DNA from: Tistrella mobilis | GTDB taxonomy: Bacteria > Pseudomonadota > Alphaproteobacteria > Tistrellales > Tistrellaceae | DNA length: 64,000 nt | Direction of reading: 5' to 3' | NCBI RefSeq assembly: GCF_041468085.1 | Contig: NZ_CP121014.1 | Location: forward strand, 496,001 to 560,000 | Shown here: positions 38,164 through 47,083 of the stretch, piece by piece | How the letters are laid out: each line of letters starts with the position of its first letter | Numbering within the stretch: the first letter of the stretch is position 1 | Position numbers and translations under genes: made by a program | Notes under the pieces: generated by a model | What the model was told of the DNA's origin: nothing | What the model saw: the letters and a program-made list of their open reading frames with translations, nothing else | Databases searched by the model: none

Positions 38164-39102
38164 TCAGTAGCGGATCCGGGGATCGATCAGGATATAGGCG
38201 ATGTCGATCAACAGGTTGATCGAGACATAGGCCAGCGAGAAGAAGATGATCACCCCCTGCACGACGGGGTAGTCGCGGGCCAGGATCGCATCGATGGTCA
38301 GCCGGCCGACACCCGGCAGGTTGAACACGCTTTCGGTCACCACCACGCCGCTGATCAGCATGCCGATGCCGATGCCGATCACGGTGACGATCGGGATCGC
38401 CGCATTGCGCAGGGCATGCTTCCACAGGATCACCCGCTCGGGTACACCCTTGGCGCGGGCGGTGCGGACGAAATCCTCGCTCAGGATTTCAAGAATGCTG
38501 GCGCGGGCGACCCGGGCGATCAGCGACATGAAGAACACCGACAGCGTCAGGGTCGGCAGCACCAGATGGCGCAGGCTGCCCCAAGGGTCGTCGAAGGGGC
38601 TGACATAGCCCTGCACCGGCAGCAGGTCGAGCCAGAGCGAGAAGCACAGGATGAAGATATAGGCGAGCACGAAGCCCGGGATCGAGAAGCCCAGCACCGA
38701 GAACAGCATCAGCAGGCGGTCGGCCCACGAATTGTGACGGCGGGCGGCGATCACGCCCATGGGGACCGCGAGCGCGACCGTGACGATGATCGAGGCGGTC
38801 GCCAGAACCAGGGTCGGCTCCAGCCGGCCGACGATCTCGCCGATCACGCTCTGATGCGAGGCGATCGAGACCCCGAAATCGCCGCGCAGCAGGTCGAAAA
38901 TCCAGATGCCGTACTGGTGTGGCAGGGATTTGTCGAGGCCGAGCTGCGCCGTGATCGCGGCGATGACCTCGGGGCTCGCCAGGTCGCCGGCGAGCACGGT
39001 GGCGGGGTCGCCGGTCAGCCTCACCAGGAGGAAGACCAGTGTCACCACCACCAGAACCACCGGCACCGACATGGCGAGCCGGAGTGCGATCAGGCGCAGC
39101 AT
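38164..39102 (-). CDS. Dipeptide-type ABC permease, DppB-like
   Basis: A 312-residue permease with six helices. The N-terminal TFLLVRLTGDP-like segment (VFLLVRLTGDPATVLAG), LGLDKSLPHQYGIWIFDLL and GDFGVSI are classic DppB/OppB features. The EAA loop is FVRTARAKGVPERVILWKHA, and the C-terminus ends LIDPRIRY. It pairs with the DppC-like protein and is 13 bp downstream of the binding-protein gene. Confidence 0.93.
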   Translation of the reverse strand: MLRLIALRLAMSVPVVLVVVTLVFLLVRLTGDPATVLAGDLASPEVIAAITAQLGLDKSLPHQYGIWIFDLLRGDFGVSIASHQSVIGEIVGRLEPTLVLATASIIVTVALAVPMGVIAARRHNSWADRLLMLFSVLGFSIPGFVLAYIFILCFSLWLDLLPVQGYVSPFDDPWGSLRHLVLPTLTLSVFFMSLIARVARASILEILSEDFVRTARAKGVPERVILWKHALRNAAIPIVTVIGIGIGMLISGVVVTESVFNLPGVGRLTIDAILARDYPVVQGVIIFFSLAYVSINLLIDIAYILIDPRIRY

Positions 39103-39115
39103 CGATGCTCTCCGC

Positions 39116-40705
39116 TCAGTGCTTGGCGATGCCCCAGTACACCTGAACGGGCGAGTCGATCAGCGGATCGACGCCTGTCCGGTGTGCCGAGACATTGGCA
39201 TAGGTGCCGAGCGGGATGTAGAAGACCAGCTCGTAGGCCCGCGCCTGGATGGCGGCGGCAAGGCGCTTCTTCTCGGCCGGATCCGATGCGGCCGCGAACG
39301 CGTCCTTGAGCCCGGCCAGCGTCTCGTCCGCCGACCAGCCGACATAGCCGTCGGGCCCGCGGGTGTCGAGATTCAGGTTGGACAGCGGCGAGGTCAGGTC
39401 GAGCATGTTCCAGCTGCCATAGGCGACGCTCCAGCCGCCCTGATCCACCGGATCCTTCTTGTTGCGGCGCTGCAGGAAGGTCGCCCAGTCCATCGACTGC
39501 ATCTCGACGGTCATGCCGATCTGGCGCAGGGCCTGCACCGTCATCGGTGCCACCGCCGACAGCGAGGCGAGGTCGGTCGGGTGCAGAACGACGACCTTCT
39601 CGCCCTTGTAGCCGGCTTCCTTCAGCAACGCCTTCGCGCCTGCGTAATCCGGCGTGACGGCGGTCTGTATGGCGCCGTCTTCGGTGGCGAGGGGTGTGCC
39701 GCAACCGAACATGGCGCCGCAGATGGTGTAGAGGTCGGGATCGCCGATCTGCGCATCCATGAAATCGGTCTGCGAGACCGCATGAAGCACGGCCTGGCGC
39801 ACCTTCACATTGTCGAAGGGCGGCTGCAGCCAGTTCAGCCGCATGGTCGGCACATTGCTCGACTTCAGCTTCTGCACCTCGACACCATCGACACCGGTCA
39901 GCTGCCCGACGGTATCGGCATAGATGTTCTCAAGGATGTCGACCTCGCCCTTGGTCAGGGCATTGGCTGCGGTCTGCTGATCGGGGAAGCTCAGATACTC
40001 GACCCGATCGACCCTGGCGATCTTGCCGCCGGCCAGGCCCGATGCCGGCTCGTCTCGCGGAACATAGGCCTCGTTCCGCACATAGACCGCCTTGACCCCC
40101 GGCTGGAATTCGTCGACGACGAAACGGAACGGGCCGGAGCCGATGTAATCGCGGATCTGCTCGGTGGGCGAGGTTTCCGCGATGCGCTTCGGCATGATGA
40201 ACGGCACCAGTGAACTCGGCTTGGCGAGTGCGTCGATGACGGCGCCGAAAGGTTCGGCCAGAACCAGACGGAAGGTCCGGTCGTCCACCGCCACGAATTC
40301 CTTCGCCGCCTTCATCATCCGGATGCCGGTCAGGTCGCGGGCGGCCCAGCGGCGGACGGAGGCGACGGCATCCTCGGCGGTGACCGGCGCGCCATCGTGA
40401 AAGGCCAGCCCGTCGCGCAGGGTGAAGGTATAGGTCATGCCGTCATCGCTGACCGACCACTCTTTCACCATCTGCGGCTGCGGCTCGAAATTCGCATCCA
40501 CGGCAAACAGCGTATCGTAGATGAAATAGCCGTGATTGCGGGTGATGTAGGCGGTGGTGGTGATCGGGTCCAGCATCTTCAGGGCCGCATGGCCCACCAC
40601 CTTCAGTGTGGTCGTCTCCTGCGCCGATACCTGAAGCGGCGCACCGAGAGACCCCAGCAGGCCAAGTCCTGCCAGGACTCCGGTCAATCCGGCGTTGATT
40701 TTCAT
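39116..40705 (-). CDS. Dipeptide-type ABC binding protein (family 5)
   Basis: A 529-residue periplasmic solute-binding protein. The ATG at 40705 follows AGGGAG. A signal peptide (GLTGVLAGLGLLGSLGAP) has cleavage near VSA-QETTTL. The family-5 pattern is clear (VVGHAALKMLDPITTTAYIT, WSVSDDGMTYTFTLRDGLAF, SGPFRFVVDEF, MRLNWLQPPFDNVKVRQAVL). The ligand is unknown; the neighbouring gamma-glutamyltransferase and amidase suggest a peptide- or amide-like compound. It heads the operon that runs down to the AtuA pair and is divergent from the LysR gene. Confidence 0.92.
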   Translation of the reverse strand: MKINAGLTGVLAGLGLLGSLGAPLQVSAQETTTLKVVGHAALKMLDPITTTAYITRNHGYFIYDTLFAVDANFEPQPQMVKEWSVSDDGMTYTFTLRDGLAFHDGAPVTAEDAVASVRRWAARDLTGIRMMKAAKEFVAVDDRTFRLVLAEPFGAVIDALAKPSSLVPFIMPKRIAETSPTEQIRDYIGSGPFRFVVDEFQPGVKAVYVRNEAYVPRDEPASGLAGGKIARVDRVEYLSFPDQQTAANALTKGEVDILENIYADTVGQLTGVDGVEVQKLKSSNVPTMRLNWLQPPFDNVKVRQAVLHAVSQTDFMDAQIGDPDLYTICGAMFGCGTPLATEDGAIQTAVTPDYAGAKALLKEAGYKGEKVVVLHPTDLASLSAVAPMTVQALRQIGMTVEMQSMDWATFLQRRNKKDPVDQGGWSVAYGSWNMLDLTSPLSNLNLDTRGPDGYVGWSADETLAGLKDAFAAASDPAEKKRLAAAIQARAYELVFYIPLGTYANVSAHRTGVDPLIDSPVQVYWGIAKH

Positions 40706-40878
40706 GATACGGACTCCCTGTGCATTCCGTCGATGAGCCACCCGGGGGATGTTTTTTGTCGGGCGATATTATTGGCCGCCTCGTCATTGCCGTCTTCGGC
40801 CGGCCTCCTCCACCGGTCCGGGGCAATAAATCCTTGTACCATGGCGTTTCTTGAGCGCTAAATTTGGAAAATGACATC

Positions 40879-40902
40879 ATTCATACGGATATCGGTATGA
40901 AT
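40879..40902. promoter_or_regulatory. Palindromic operator overlapping the lysR start codon
   Basis: Arms ATTCATAC (40879-40886) and GTATGAAT (40895-40902) with centre GGATATCG. Only two of the 24 positions break the symmetry. The lysR ATG (40897) lies inside the right arm, so a bound protein would directly block lysR expression. It sits in the divergent gap facing the binding-protein operon. Confidence 0.6.
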
Positions 40903-41823
40903 TTGAATCTGCGACAGCTGCGCGCCTTCGCCGCCGGGGCCCGGGCCGGTTCCTTCTCGGAAGCGGCGCGGACCATCAACCTCACCCAGCCGGGCTATTC
41001 GCTGATCATCCGCCAGCTGGAGGAGGAGGTCGGCATGAAGCTGTTCGATCGCACCACCCGGCGGCTGGCGCTGACCCCGGCGGGGCAGGAATTCGCCCTC
41101 AGGGTCGACAAGATCCTGGCCGATCTCGACAATGCATGCCGCGATCTGGAGGATCTGCGTCTGCGGCGGCGCGGTAAGGTCACGATCGCGGTGCTGCCCT
41201 CCACCGCATCGACCTTCGTGCCCAAAGTGGTGCAGATGCTGGCGCGCGATCATCCGGGGCTGTCGGTCTCGATCCTTGAGCGCCTGGCCGCCCCCCTGAT
41301 CCAGAGCGTTACGACCGGCGAGGCCGATTTCGGCTTCGGCATCAGCCTGGGTGCCGACGAGGAGCTGCGGTTCACGCCCATGGTCCAGGACCGGCTGGTG
41401 GGGCTGTTCCCGGCCGGCGACGCGTTGGCGGAGGGCGCAGCCGCACTCGGCTGGCGGCAGCTGATCACCCGCCCCTATGTCTGCTTCGTCGACAACACCA
41501 GCCTGCACCATCATGTCGACCGCGCCGCGCGGGAAAGCGGGCTGGCGCTGAACGTGGTCAGCGAGGTGACCTACATGACTACGGCGGTCAGCCTGGTGCA
41601 GGCCGGCATCGGCTTCACCATCCTGCCCGAGCTGGCATTGGGCAGCCTGAACCTCGATGGGGTGATCATCCGCCCGGTGATCGACCCGCCGGCCGTGCGC
41701 AGCATCGGCACCATCACCCGGGCCGGCCGGGTGAAGAGTCCGGCAACGCTCGCCGCCCTGGACGCCCTGGAACGCATCTGCCGGGAACAGTCGGGCAGTC
41801 TGCTTCCCGGCGGCCTTTCATAA
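40897..41823 (+). CDS. LysR-family transcriptional regulator
   Basis: A 308-residue LysR-type regulator. The N-terminal winged helix is textbook (NLNLRQLRAFAAGARAGSFS, then EAARTINLTQPGYSLIIRQL and GMKLFDRTTRRLALTPAGQE). The C-terminal co-inducer domain follows (KVTIAVLPSTASTFVPKVVQ). A TTG at 40864 could add 11 residues, but the ATG at 40897 fits the family. It is divergent from the peptide ABC/AtuA operon and upstream of the gamma-glutamyltransferase and amidase genes, so it probably controls both sides. A palindrome covers its start codon. Confidence 0.92.
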   Translation: MNLNLRQLRAFAAGARAGSFSEAARTINLTQPGYSLIIRQLEEEVGMKLFDRTTRRLALTPAGQEFALRVDKILADLDNACRDLEDLRLRRRGKVTIAVLPSTASTFVPKVVQMLARDHPGLSVSILERLAAPLIQSVTTGEADFGFGISLGADEELRFTPMVQDRLVGLFPAGDALAEGAAALGWRQLITRPYVCFVDNTSLHHHVDRAARESGLALNVVSEVTYMTTAVSLVQAGIGFTILPELALGSLNLDGVIIRPVIDPPAVRSIGTITRAGRVKSPATLAALDALERICREQSGSLLPGGLS

Positions 41824-41975
41824 GCCGGACATTCATAACGTTTCCTGGGGGAATGATGTTCAAGTCCAAATGACCCGGTCAGAATCCGGCATGCTATCGT
41901 GATGTCCGGCCGCAGACGCCCACCGCAGCCTGATGCTGTGCAGAAACCAGAGGGCGCCGGCAAGGAGGCAGAGCG

Positions 41976-43691
41976 ATGGACAGGACCCGTCAGGACGGCG
42001 GCTGGCAACAGACCGCCGGTACCCGGTTCACCTGCGAGAAGACCCCCGCCCACGGGCACCGGGGTATGGTGGTCACCAACCACCCGCTGGCATCGGCCGC
42101 GGCGGTGGAGATTCTGGCCGGCGGCGGCAATGCGGTCGATGCGACCATTGCCGCCCTGTTCACCCTGTCGGTGGTCGAACCGATGATGGTGGGCATCTTC
42201 GGTGGCGGCACGGCGCTGATCCGGCTGGCCGACGGCCGCGAGGCGGTGATCGACGGCCTGGCGCGTGCACCGGCCGGCGCCGCGCCCGACAGCTACACCC
42301 CCGTTTCCGACAGCTGGCCCGACTATATGGAAACCGAAGGCCGCGCCAATGCCGTGGGGGCGAGCGCGGTGGCGGTGCCCGGCAATCTGAAGGCCTGGTG
42401 CGAGGCGCTTGAACGCTTCGGCAGGCTGGATCTTGCAACCGTCACCGAGGCGGCGATCCGCCACGCCGATCGCGGCTTCCGCGCCACGCCCTATCTCTGC
42501 AACTGCATCGAGGGCACGGCCGCGGATCTGGTCCGGGATCCGGAAATCTCCGCGATCTTCGCTCCCGGCGGCCGGCCGTTGAAGCCGGGCGATCTGGTCC
42601 GCCAGGGCGCCTATGCCGATACGCTGCGGCTGATCGCGCGGGAAGGCGCCATGGCCTTGCATGGCGGCGGGCTGGGTGCGCATGTCGGCGAAGAACTGAC
42701 CCGCGCCGGCTCGTTCCTGCGCACAACCGATCTGATCGATTACCGGACGGTGGAGCGGGTACCGGTGAGGGGCAGTTATCGCGGCTGGGAAATCGTCGGC
42801 ACCCCGCCGCCCTGTTCGGGTGGCGTACACATCGTGCAGATGCTGAACCTTCTGGAAGGCTTCGACGTCGCCGGCACCGGCTTCGGCACGGCGGACGGAA
42901 TTCATCTTCTGCTGGAGGTGCTGAAGATCGCGGCCTCCGACCGCCGCGCCTCCACCGCCGATCCGGCCTATGTCGACGTGCCGGTCGAGCGGCTGATATC
43001 CAAGGCCTATGCTGATCTGCGCCGGCCCGAAATCCTGGCCGACCGGGCCAATGTCTTCCCGCCCCGGGTGATTTCGACCGAAAGCGCCAACACCACCCAT
43101 GTCACCATTGCCGATGGCGACGGCAACATCGTCACCTCCACCCAGACCATCAACAGCCTGTTCGGTGCCCGGCTGATCATCCCCGGCACCGGCATCATCC
43201 CCAACAACTATATGTATCTGTTCGATCCGCATCCGGGCCACGCCCTGTCGCTGGAGCCGGGCAAGCGGATCACCAGCACCCAGGCGCCGCTGATCCTGTG
43301 TCGCGACGGCCGGCCGGTGCATGCGCTGGGCCTGCCCGGCGGCCCCAGGCTCTACGGTTCGGCCATGCAGGCGGTGGTCAACCTGATCGACCATGGCATG
43401 ACGCTTCAGGAAGCGGTTGAAGCGCCGCGGGTCTGGACTCAGGGCCAGGACGCCGAGATCGAGACCGCCATCCCCGAAACCGTGCGCAACCGGTTGGCCG
43501 CCATGGGCCACGACGTCCGTCCGGTCGGGCATGTGGCCGGCGGCATGTGCGCGATCAGTTTCGAGGCGGACGGCAGGATGACCGGTGCTGCCTGCTGGCG
43601 GGCCGACGGCACGCCGATCGCCATTGGCGGCGGCCTCGCCCGCGAGGGCACGGAGTTCTGGCCCGACTATCGCCGCAGCGCCGGCCGCTGA
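41976..43691 (+). CDS. Gamma-glutamyltransferase family Ntn hydrolase
   Basis: A 571-residue GGT-family enzyme that hydrolyses or transfers gamma-glutamyl groups after autocleavage before a catalytic Thr. The nucleophile is expected at the TTH of STESANTTHVTIADGDGNIV. Other motifs are GMVVTNHPLASAAAVEILAG, GGNAVDATIAA, and GTPPPCSGGVHIVQML in the large subunit. No signal peptide is visible, so it appears cytoplasmic, unlike typical periplasmic GGTs. Some relatives act on cephalosporin-type amides. It lies between lysR and an amidase in what looks like a catabolic island. Confidence 0.9.
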   Translation: MDRTRQDGGWQQTAGTRFTCEKTPAHGHRGMVVTNHPLASAAAVEILAGGGNAVDATIAALFTLSVVEPMMVGIFGGGTALIRLADGREAVIDGLARAPAGAAPDSYTPVSDSWPDYMETEGRANAVGASAVAVPGNLKAWCEALERFGRLDLATVTEAAIRHADRGFRATPYLCNCIEGTAADLVRDPEISAIFAPGGRPLKPGDLVRQGAYADTLRLIAREGAMALHGGGLGAHVGEELTRAGSFLRTTDLIDYRTVERVPVRGSYRGWEIVGTPPPCSGGVHIVQMLNLLEGFDVAGTGFGTADGIHLLLEVLKIAASDRRASTADPAYVDVPVERLISKAYADLRRPEILADRANVFPPRVISTESANTTHVTIADGDGNIVTSTQTINSLFGARLIIPGTGIIPNNYMYLFDPHPGHALSLEPGKRITSTQAPLILCRDGRPVHALGLPGGPRLYGSAMQAVVNLIDHGMTLQEAVEAPRVWTQGQDAEIETAIPETVRNRLAAMGHDVRPVGHVAGGMCAISFEADGRMTGAACWRADGTPIAIGGGLAREGTEFWPDYRRSAGR

Positions 43692-43759
43692 CGGCCCGCA
43701 CCCGAGCCGCCCGTTCCCCTATCCCTGCCTCTTGCATGTCCCTGGATGGAGATATCCCC

Positions 43760-45181
43760 TTGTCCCAGGATCTCGTCGCCCTCTCCGCGGTTGAAGCGGT
43801 CCGCCTGCTGCGCCGGGGCGAAATCACCCCCCTCGACCTGATCGACGCCGCCGAGGCCCGGACCCGGGCCGTCGACGGCGCGATCAACGCCCTGCCGATC
43901 CGCTGTTTCGATCAGGCGCGGGACGCGGCCGCGTCACTCAACCCTCTGACCGCCCGGCGCGAGGCCGGCTGGCTGGCCGGCCTGCCAATCGCGGTCAAGG
44001 ATCTGAGCGATGTCGAAGGCGTTCGCACCACCATGGGCGGCTCGCCGATCTTCAAGGACAGGATCGCGACCAGTTCCAGCTACGAGGTTCGCAACCTGCT
44101 GGCCAACGGCGCCCTGCCGGTGGCCAAGGCGACCTCGCCCGAATTCGGCTTCAATGCCACCACCTACAGCCAGCTTTTCGGCTATACCCGCAATCCCTGG
44201 AACACGGCGCTTTCCACCGCAGGCTCCTCGGGCGGCTCGGCGGCGGCACTCGCGACCGGCGAGGTCTGGCTTGCCACCGGTTCGGATCTCGGCGCCAGCA
44301 TCCGCGCGCCTGCCGCCTTCTGCGGAGTGGTGGGGCTGCGACCCGGCCCCGGCCTGGTGCCGCGCGGCCCCGCCACCTATTCCTCCACGCTTCTGCCGGT
44401 GAACGGCCCCATGGCGCGCAGCGTCGCCGATGTGGCCCTGATGCTGGATGCCATGGTCGGCCATCAGCCGGGCGATCCGCTATCCTTCCCCCCGGCGGTG
44501 CCAAGCTATCAGACCGGTCTCGACCAGGATCCGGCACGGCTGCGGGTGGGCGTGTCCACCGATCTCGGCATCACCCGCTGCGACGGCGAGATTGCCGGGC
44601 TGATTCGCAATGCAGGTCGGATCTTCGAAGGCATGGGCGCCGATGTCGACGAAGGCTGCCCGGATTTTGCCGGCGCGATCGAGATTTTCCACACCATCCG
44701 CGGCACCGGCCATATCGCCGGCATGGGCAAGTTGATCGAAAGCCACCGCGAACTGCTGACACCCGAAATCCTGTGGAGTGTCGAAACCGCCCGCAAGCAC
44801 GACGCCGATGCGATCGCCACCGCGGAACGTGAGCGCTCGGCCCTCTATGCCCGGGTCGCCGCCTTTTTCGAAACCTATGACCTGCTGATCTGCCCCTCGA
44901 CCGTGGTGCCGCCGTTCCCGGTCGAATGGACCACGGTCCGCGAGCACGAGGGCCATGTCTTCGAACGCTATATCGACTGGATCGCGATCACCTTCGCCAT
45001 CACCTTGACCGGCTGCCCGGCCATATCGGTGCCCTGCGGCTTCACCGCCGAAGGCCTGCCGGTCGGCGTGCAGATCGTCGGCCGCCCCCGCGGCGAACAT
45101 GCGCTGCTGCAGGCGGCCGCCGCCTTCGAGCGTGCCGCGGCACTGGGCCGGCTGACGCCGATCGATCCGCGCCAGCCCTGA
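43760..45181 (+). CDS. Amidase signature family hydrolase
   Basis: A 473-residue amidase. The Ser-cisSer-Lys triad is placed by LPIAVKDLSDVEGV (Lys), STAGSSGGSAAALATG (cis-Ser) and TGSDLGASIRAPAAF (nucleophile Ser of SIR). The TTG at 43760 has GGAG eight bases upstream; an ATG at 43736 would give 481 residues. It follows the gamma-glutamyltransferase by 68 bp, so the pair probably acts in sequence on amide bonds of the same imported compound. A hairpin follows the stop. Confidence 0.9.
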   Translation: MSQDLVALSAVEAVRLLRRGEITPLDLIDAAEARTRAVDGAINALPIRCFDQARDAAASLNPLTARREAGWLAGLPIAVKDLSDVEGVRTTMGGSPIFKDRIATSSSYEVRNLLANGALPVAKATSPEFGFNATTYSQLFGYTRNPWNTALSTAGSSGGSAAALATGEVWLATGSDLGASIRAPAAFCGVVGLRPGPGLVPRGPATYSSTLLPVNGPMARSVADVALMLDAMVGHQPGDPLSFPPAVPSYQTGLDQDPARLRVGVSTDLGITRCDGEIAGLIRNAGRIFEGMGADVDEGCPDFAGAIEIFHTIRGTGHIAGMGKLIESHRELLTPEILWSVETARKHDADAIATAERERSALYARVAAFFETYDLLICPSTVVPPFPVEWTTVREHEGHVFERYIDWIAITFAITLTGCPAISVPCGFTAEGLPVGVQIVGRPRGEHALLQAAAAFERAAALGRLTPIDPRQP

Positions 45182-45190
45182 TCGCCGCCA

Positions 45191-45222
45191 TGGAAGCGGA
45201 AGGTCCCGGCCATCCGCTTCCA
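45191..45222. terminator. Bidirectional hairpin between amidase and racemase-like gene
   Basis: Perfect 10-bp arms TGGAAGCGGA (45191-45200) and TCCGCTTCCA (45213-45222) with a 12-nt loop, in the 72-bp gap between convergent stops. Confidence 0.65.
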
Positions 45223-45253
45223 GCCTGCCCGCTCAATGCTCTCTCCCGGCAGC

Positions 45254-46003
45254 TCAATGCGCCGCCAGCAGCGTGCCGAAACCCTCCACCCGGTCCATGA
45301 TCCCGGCCCGGCGCAGCGCATGCCAGTAGAGCGCGGTGTTGACCGCGATCACCGGCTTGTCGAGCCAGAATTCGGCCACGGCCGCCAGCCGCGCCATCGG
45401 CAGATTGGTGCCCAGCTGGACGATCGCCTCCACGGCGGGATCGTTCAGGCGGATCAGCGCGTCGCGGATGACCCGCGGTGACAGATCGGCCATTTCGACC
45501 GGCCCCGGTGCCTGCACGCCGCCCACGGCGACGACCTCGAAGCCCAGCCCTTCGAAGAAGCGGATGACCTTGTCCTCCCCGGCCTTCTGATAGGGGGTCA
45601 GCACCGCCAGACGGCGGATGTCGCCATGGGCGCGGATGGCAGGGCCGAAGGCGTCCGAGGCGAGCGTCACATCGATCCCTCCCGACCTGGCCGCCAGCTC
45701 TGCCGCCAGCCGCGCCGAGGCCTCGGGGCCGTCCCAGAAGGTTTCGGCCGACATGCCCATGATCAGCGCATGGGGCCGGCAGGTCATCACCCGGTCGACC
45801 GCTGCCATCAGCTCCGCCTGCACCTGGTCCATCAGCGCGGCGAAATCGGCCTCGGTGGTCAGCGGCCGGTCGGGGATGTGGATGCGCGACACATGGTTGC
45901 TCACCCCGCCCGGCCGCATGCGCGCGAATTCCGTCTGAACCACCGTGTTGGTCGACGGCACCATCACGCCGAATTTCAGCCGGCGTCCCTCCTGCTCGAA
46001 CAT
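45254..46003 (-). CDS. Maleate isomerase/Asp-Glu racemase superfamily protein lacking catalytic Cys
   Basis: A 249-residue protein with the arylmalonate decarboxylase/maleate cis-trans isomerase fold: KFGVMVPSTNTVVQTEF at the N-terminus and the C-terminal IVQLGTNLP then FWLDKPVIAVNTALYWHALR. In characterised members a Cys follows the first half (around IMGMSAETF) and another sits where LGTNLP reads G. Here both are absent; the only Cys is at about 75 in VMTCRPHAL. It may be non-catalytic or use other chemistry. The ATG at 46003 follows AGAGGAG. It is divergent from the CitE-like lyase, with a shared palindrome between. Confidence 0.75.
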   Translation of the reverse strand: MFEQEGRRLKFGVMVPSTNTVVQTEFARMRPGGVSNHVSRIHIPDRPLTTEADFAALMDQVQAELMAAVDRVMTCRPHALIMGMSAETFWDGPEASARLAAELAARSGGIDVTLASDAFGPAIRAHGDIRRLAVLTPYQKAGEDKVIRFFEGLGFEVVAVGGVQAPGPVEMADLSPRVIRDALIRLNDPAVEAIVQLGTNLPMARLAAVAEFWLDKPVIAVNTALYWHALRRAGIMDRVEGFGTLLAAH

Positions 46004-46093
46004 CTCCGCTCCTCTCTCCCCGACGGTGCCCGATCGGGACACCTCATGACGCCCCTTGCGCGGCACGTCGTCCCGGCTATGCTACACGGAAAG

Positions 46094-46107
46094 TTTGTCT
46101 GGACAAA
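46094..46107. promoter_or_regulatory. Palindrome TTTGTC-TG-GACAAA
   Basis: Perfect 6-bp arms around a 2-bp centre, between the divergent racemase-like and CitE-like genes (about 90 bp before the former, 55 bp before the latter). Spacing and sequence resemble GntR-family operators. No obvious regulator gene is adjacent. Confidence 0.5.
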
Positions 46108-46161
46108 TATGTGATCTGCGACGACCATTCAGCCGATCACCCCTGCCGCCGGAGACCGTCC

Positions 46162-47025
46162 TTGTCCCAATCCGCACGCCGCAGCCTGCTGTTCGCCCCC
46201 GCGACGCGCCCGGAAATTTTCGCCAAGGCCCTGGCCTCGGGCGCCGACCTGGTCTGTGTCGACCTGGAAGACGCGGTCGCACCCGAGCTGAAACAGGCCG
46301 CCCGCCCGGCCGGCTTCGACTTCCTGCGCGCCGCCGCAGGTGACGGCACCGGCGGGCCCGAACGGATCCTGCGCATCAACGGGCTGAAGACCATCGCCGG
46401 GCTGCGTGACCTGTCGGCCCTGGCCGATGCCGGCATCGCCGCCGGCATGGTGATGCTGCCGAAGGTGGAAAGCGCGGACGAGCTGCGCATCGCCGATGCG
46501 GTGCTGACCGAAGCCGGCAGCGCGCTGAAGCTTGCGGCCCTGGTCGAAAGCGTGCGCGGGATCGAGGCGGCACATGCCATCGCCGGCGCCACGCCGCGGC
46601 TCGACCTGATGATGTTCGGCGGCGCCGATCTTGCAGCCGAACTCGGCACCCAGGTGGCGGCCGAGCCGATGGCTTATGCCCGCGCTCGGCTGGTTCAGGC
46701 CGCACGCGGCGCCGGCATCGATCTGATCGACGTGCCGGCGCTGGATTTCCGCAACCCGGATGCCGTGGCCGAAGACGCAGCCCGCGCCCGCGCGCTGGGC
46801 TTCACCGGCAAGGCCGCGCTGCACCCCGCCAATGTTGCGGTGGTCAATGCCGCCTTCACCCCGGCCGAAGCCGAGATCGCCTGGGCGTGCCGGGTGATCG
46901 AGGCCTTCGACGCCTCGGCCGGCGGCGTCGCGGTGCTCGACGGCAAGCTGATCGAAAAGCCGGTGGTCGCGGCCCAGCGCCGGGTGCTGTCGCGCGCCCG
47001 GGCCGCCGGCCTGCTCGCCGCCTGA
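46162..47025 (+). CDS. HpcH/HpaI (CitE-like) aldolase/lyase
   Basis: A 287-residue TIM-barrel C-C lyase resembling citrate lyase beta and malyl-CoA/methylmalyl-CoA lyases. Motifs are RRSLLFAPATRPEIFAKAL, VDLEDAVAPELKQ (metal-binding acid), MLPKVESADEL, LAALVESVRGIEAAH and MMFGGADLAAELG, then GFTGKAALHPANV. It starts at the TTG at 46162, seven bases after GGAG. It lies 58 bp upstream of a MaoC hydratase, an arrangement typical of beta-methylmalyl-CoA/mesaconyl-CoA chemistry. The actual substrate is inferred, not shown. Confidence 0.88.
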   Translation: MSQSARRSLLFAPATRPEIFAKALASGADLVCVDLEDAVAPELKQAARPAGFDFLRAAAGDGTGGPERILRINGLKTIAGLRDLSALADAGIAAGMVMLPKVESADELRIADAVLTEAGSALKLAALVESVRGIEAAHAIAGATPRLDLMMFGGADLAAELGTQVAAEPMAYARARLVQAARGAGIDLIDVPALDFRNPDAVAEDAARARALGFTGKAALHPANVAVVNAAFTPAEAEIAWACRVIEAFDASAGGVAVLDGKLIEKPVVAAQRRVLSRARAAGLLAA

Positions 47026-47083
47026 TCCGCCTTTCCTACCAGACCAGCCTGACCCCCAGAGACAAGAACGGGAGACCTCCCCC

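Noticed and set aside
41824-41910. 9-bp inverted repeat GCCGGACAT / ATGTCCGGC flanking the lysR-GGT gap
   Set aside because: A 69-bp separation and moderate length make it weak. No further support for a regulatory role.
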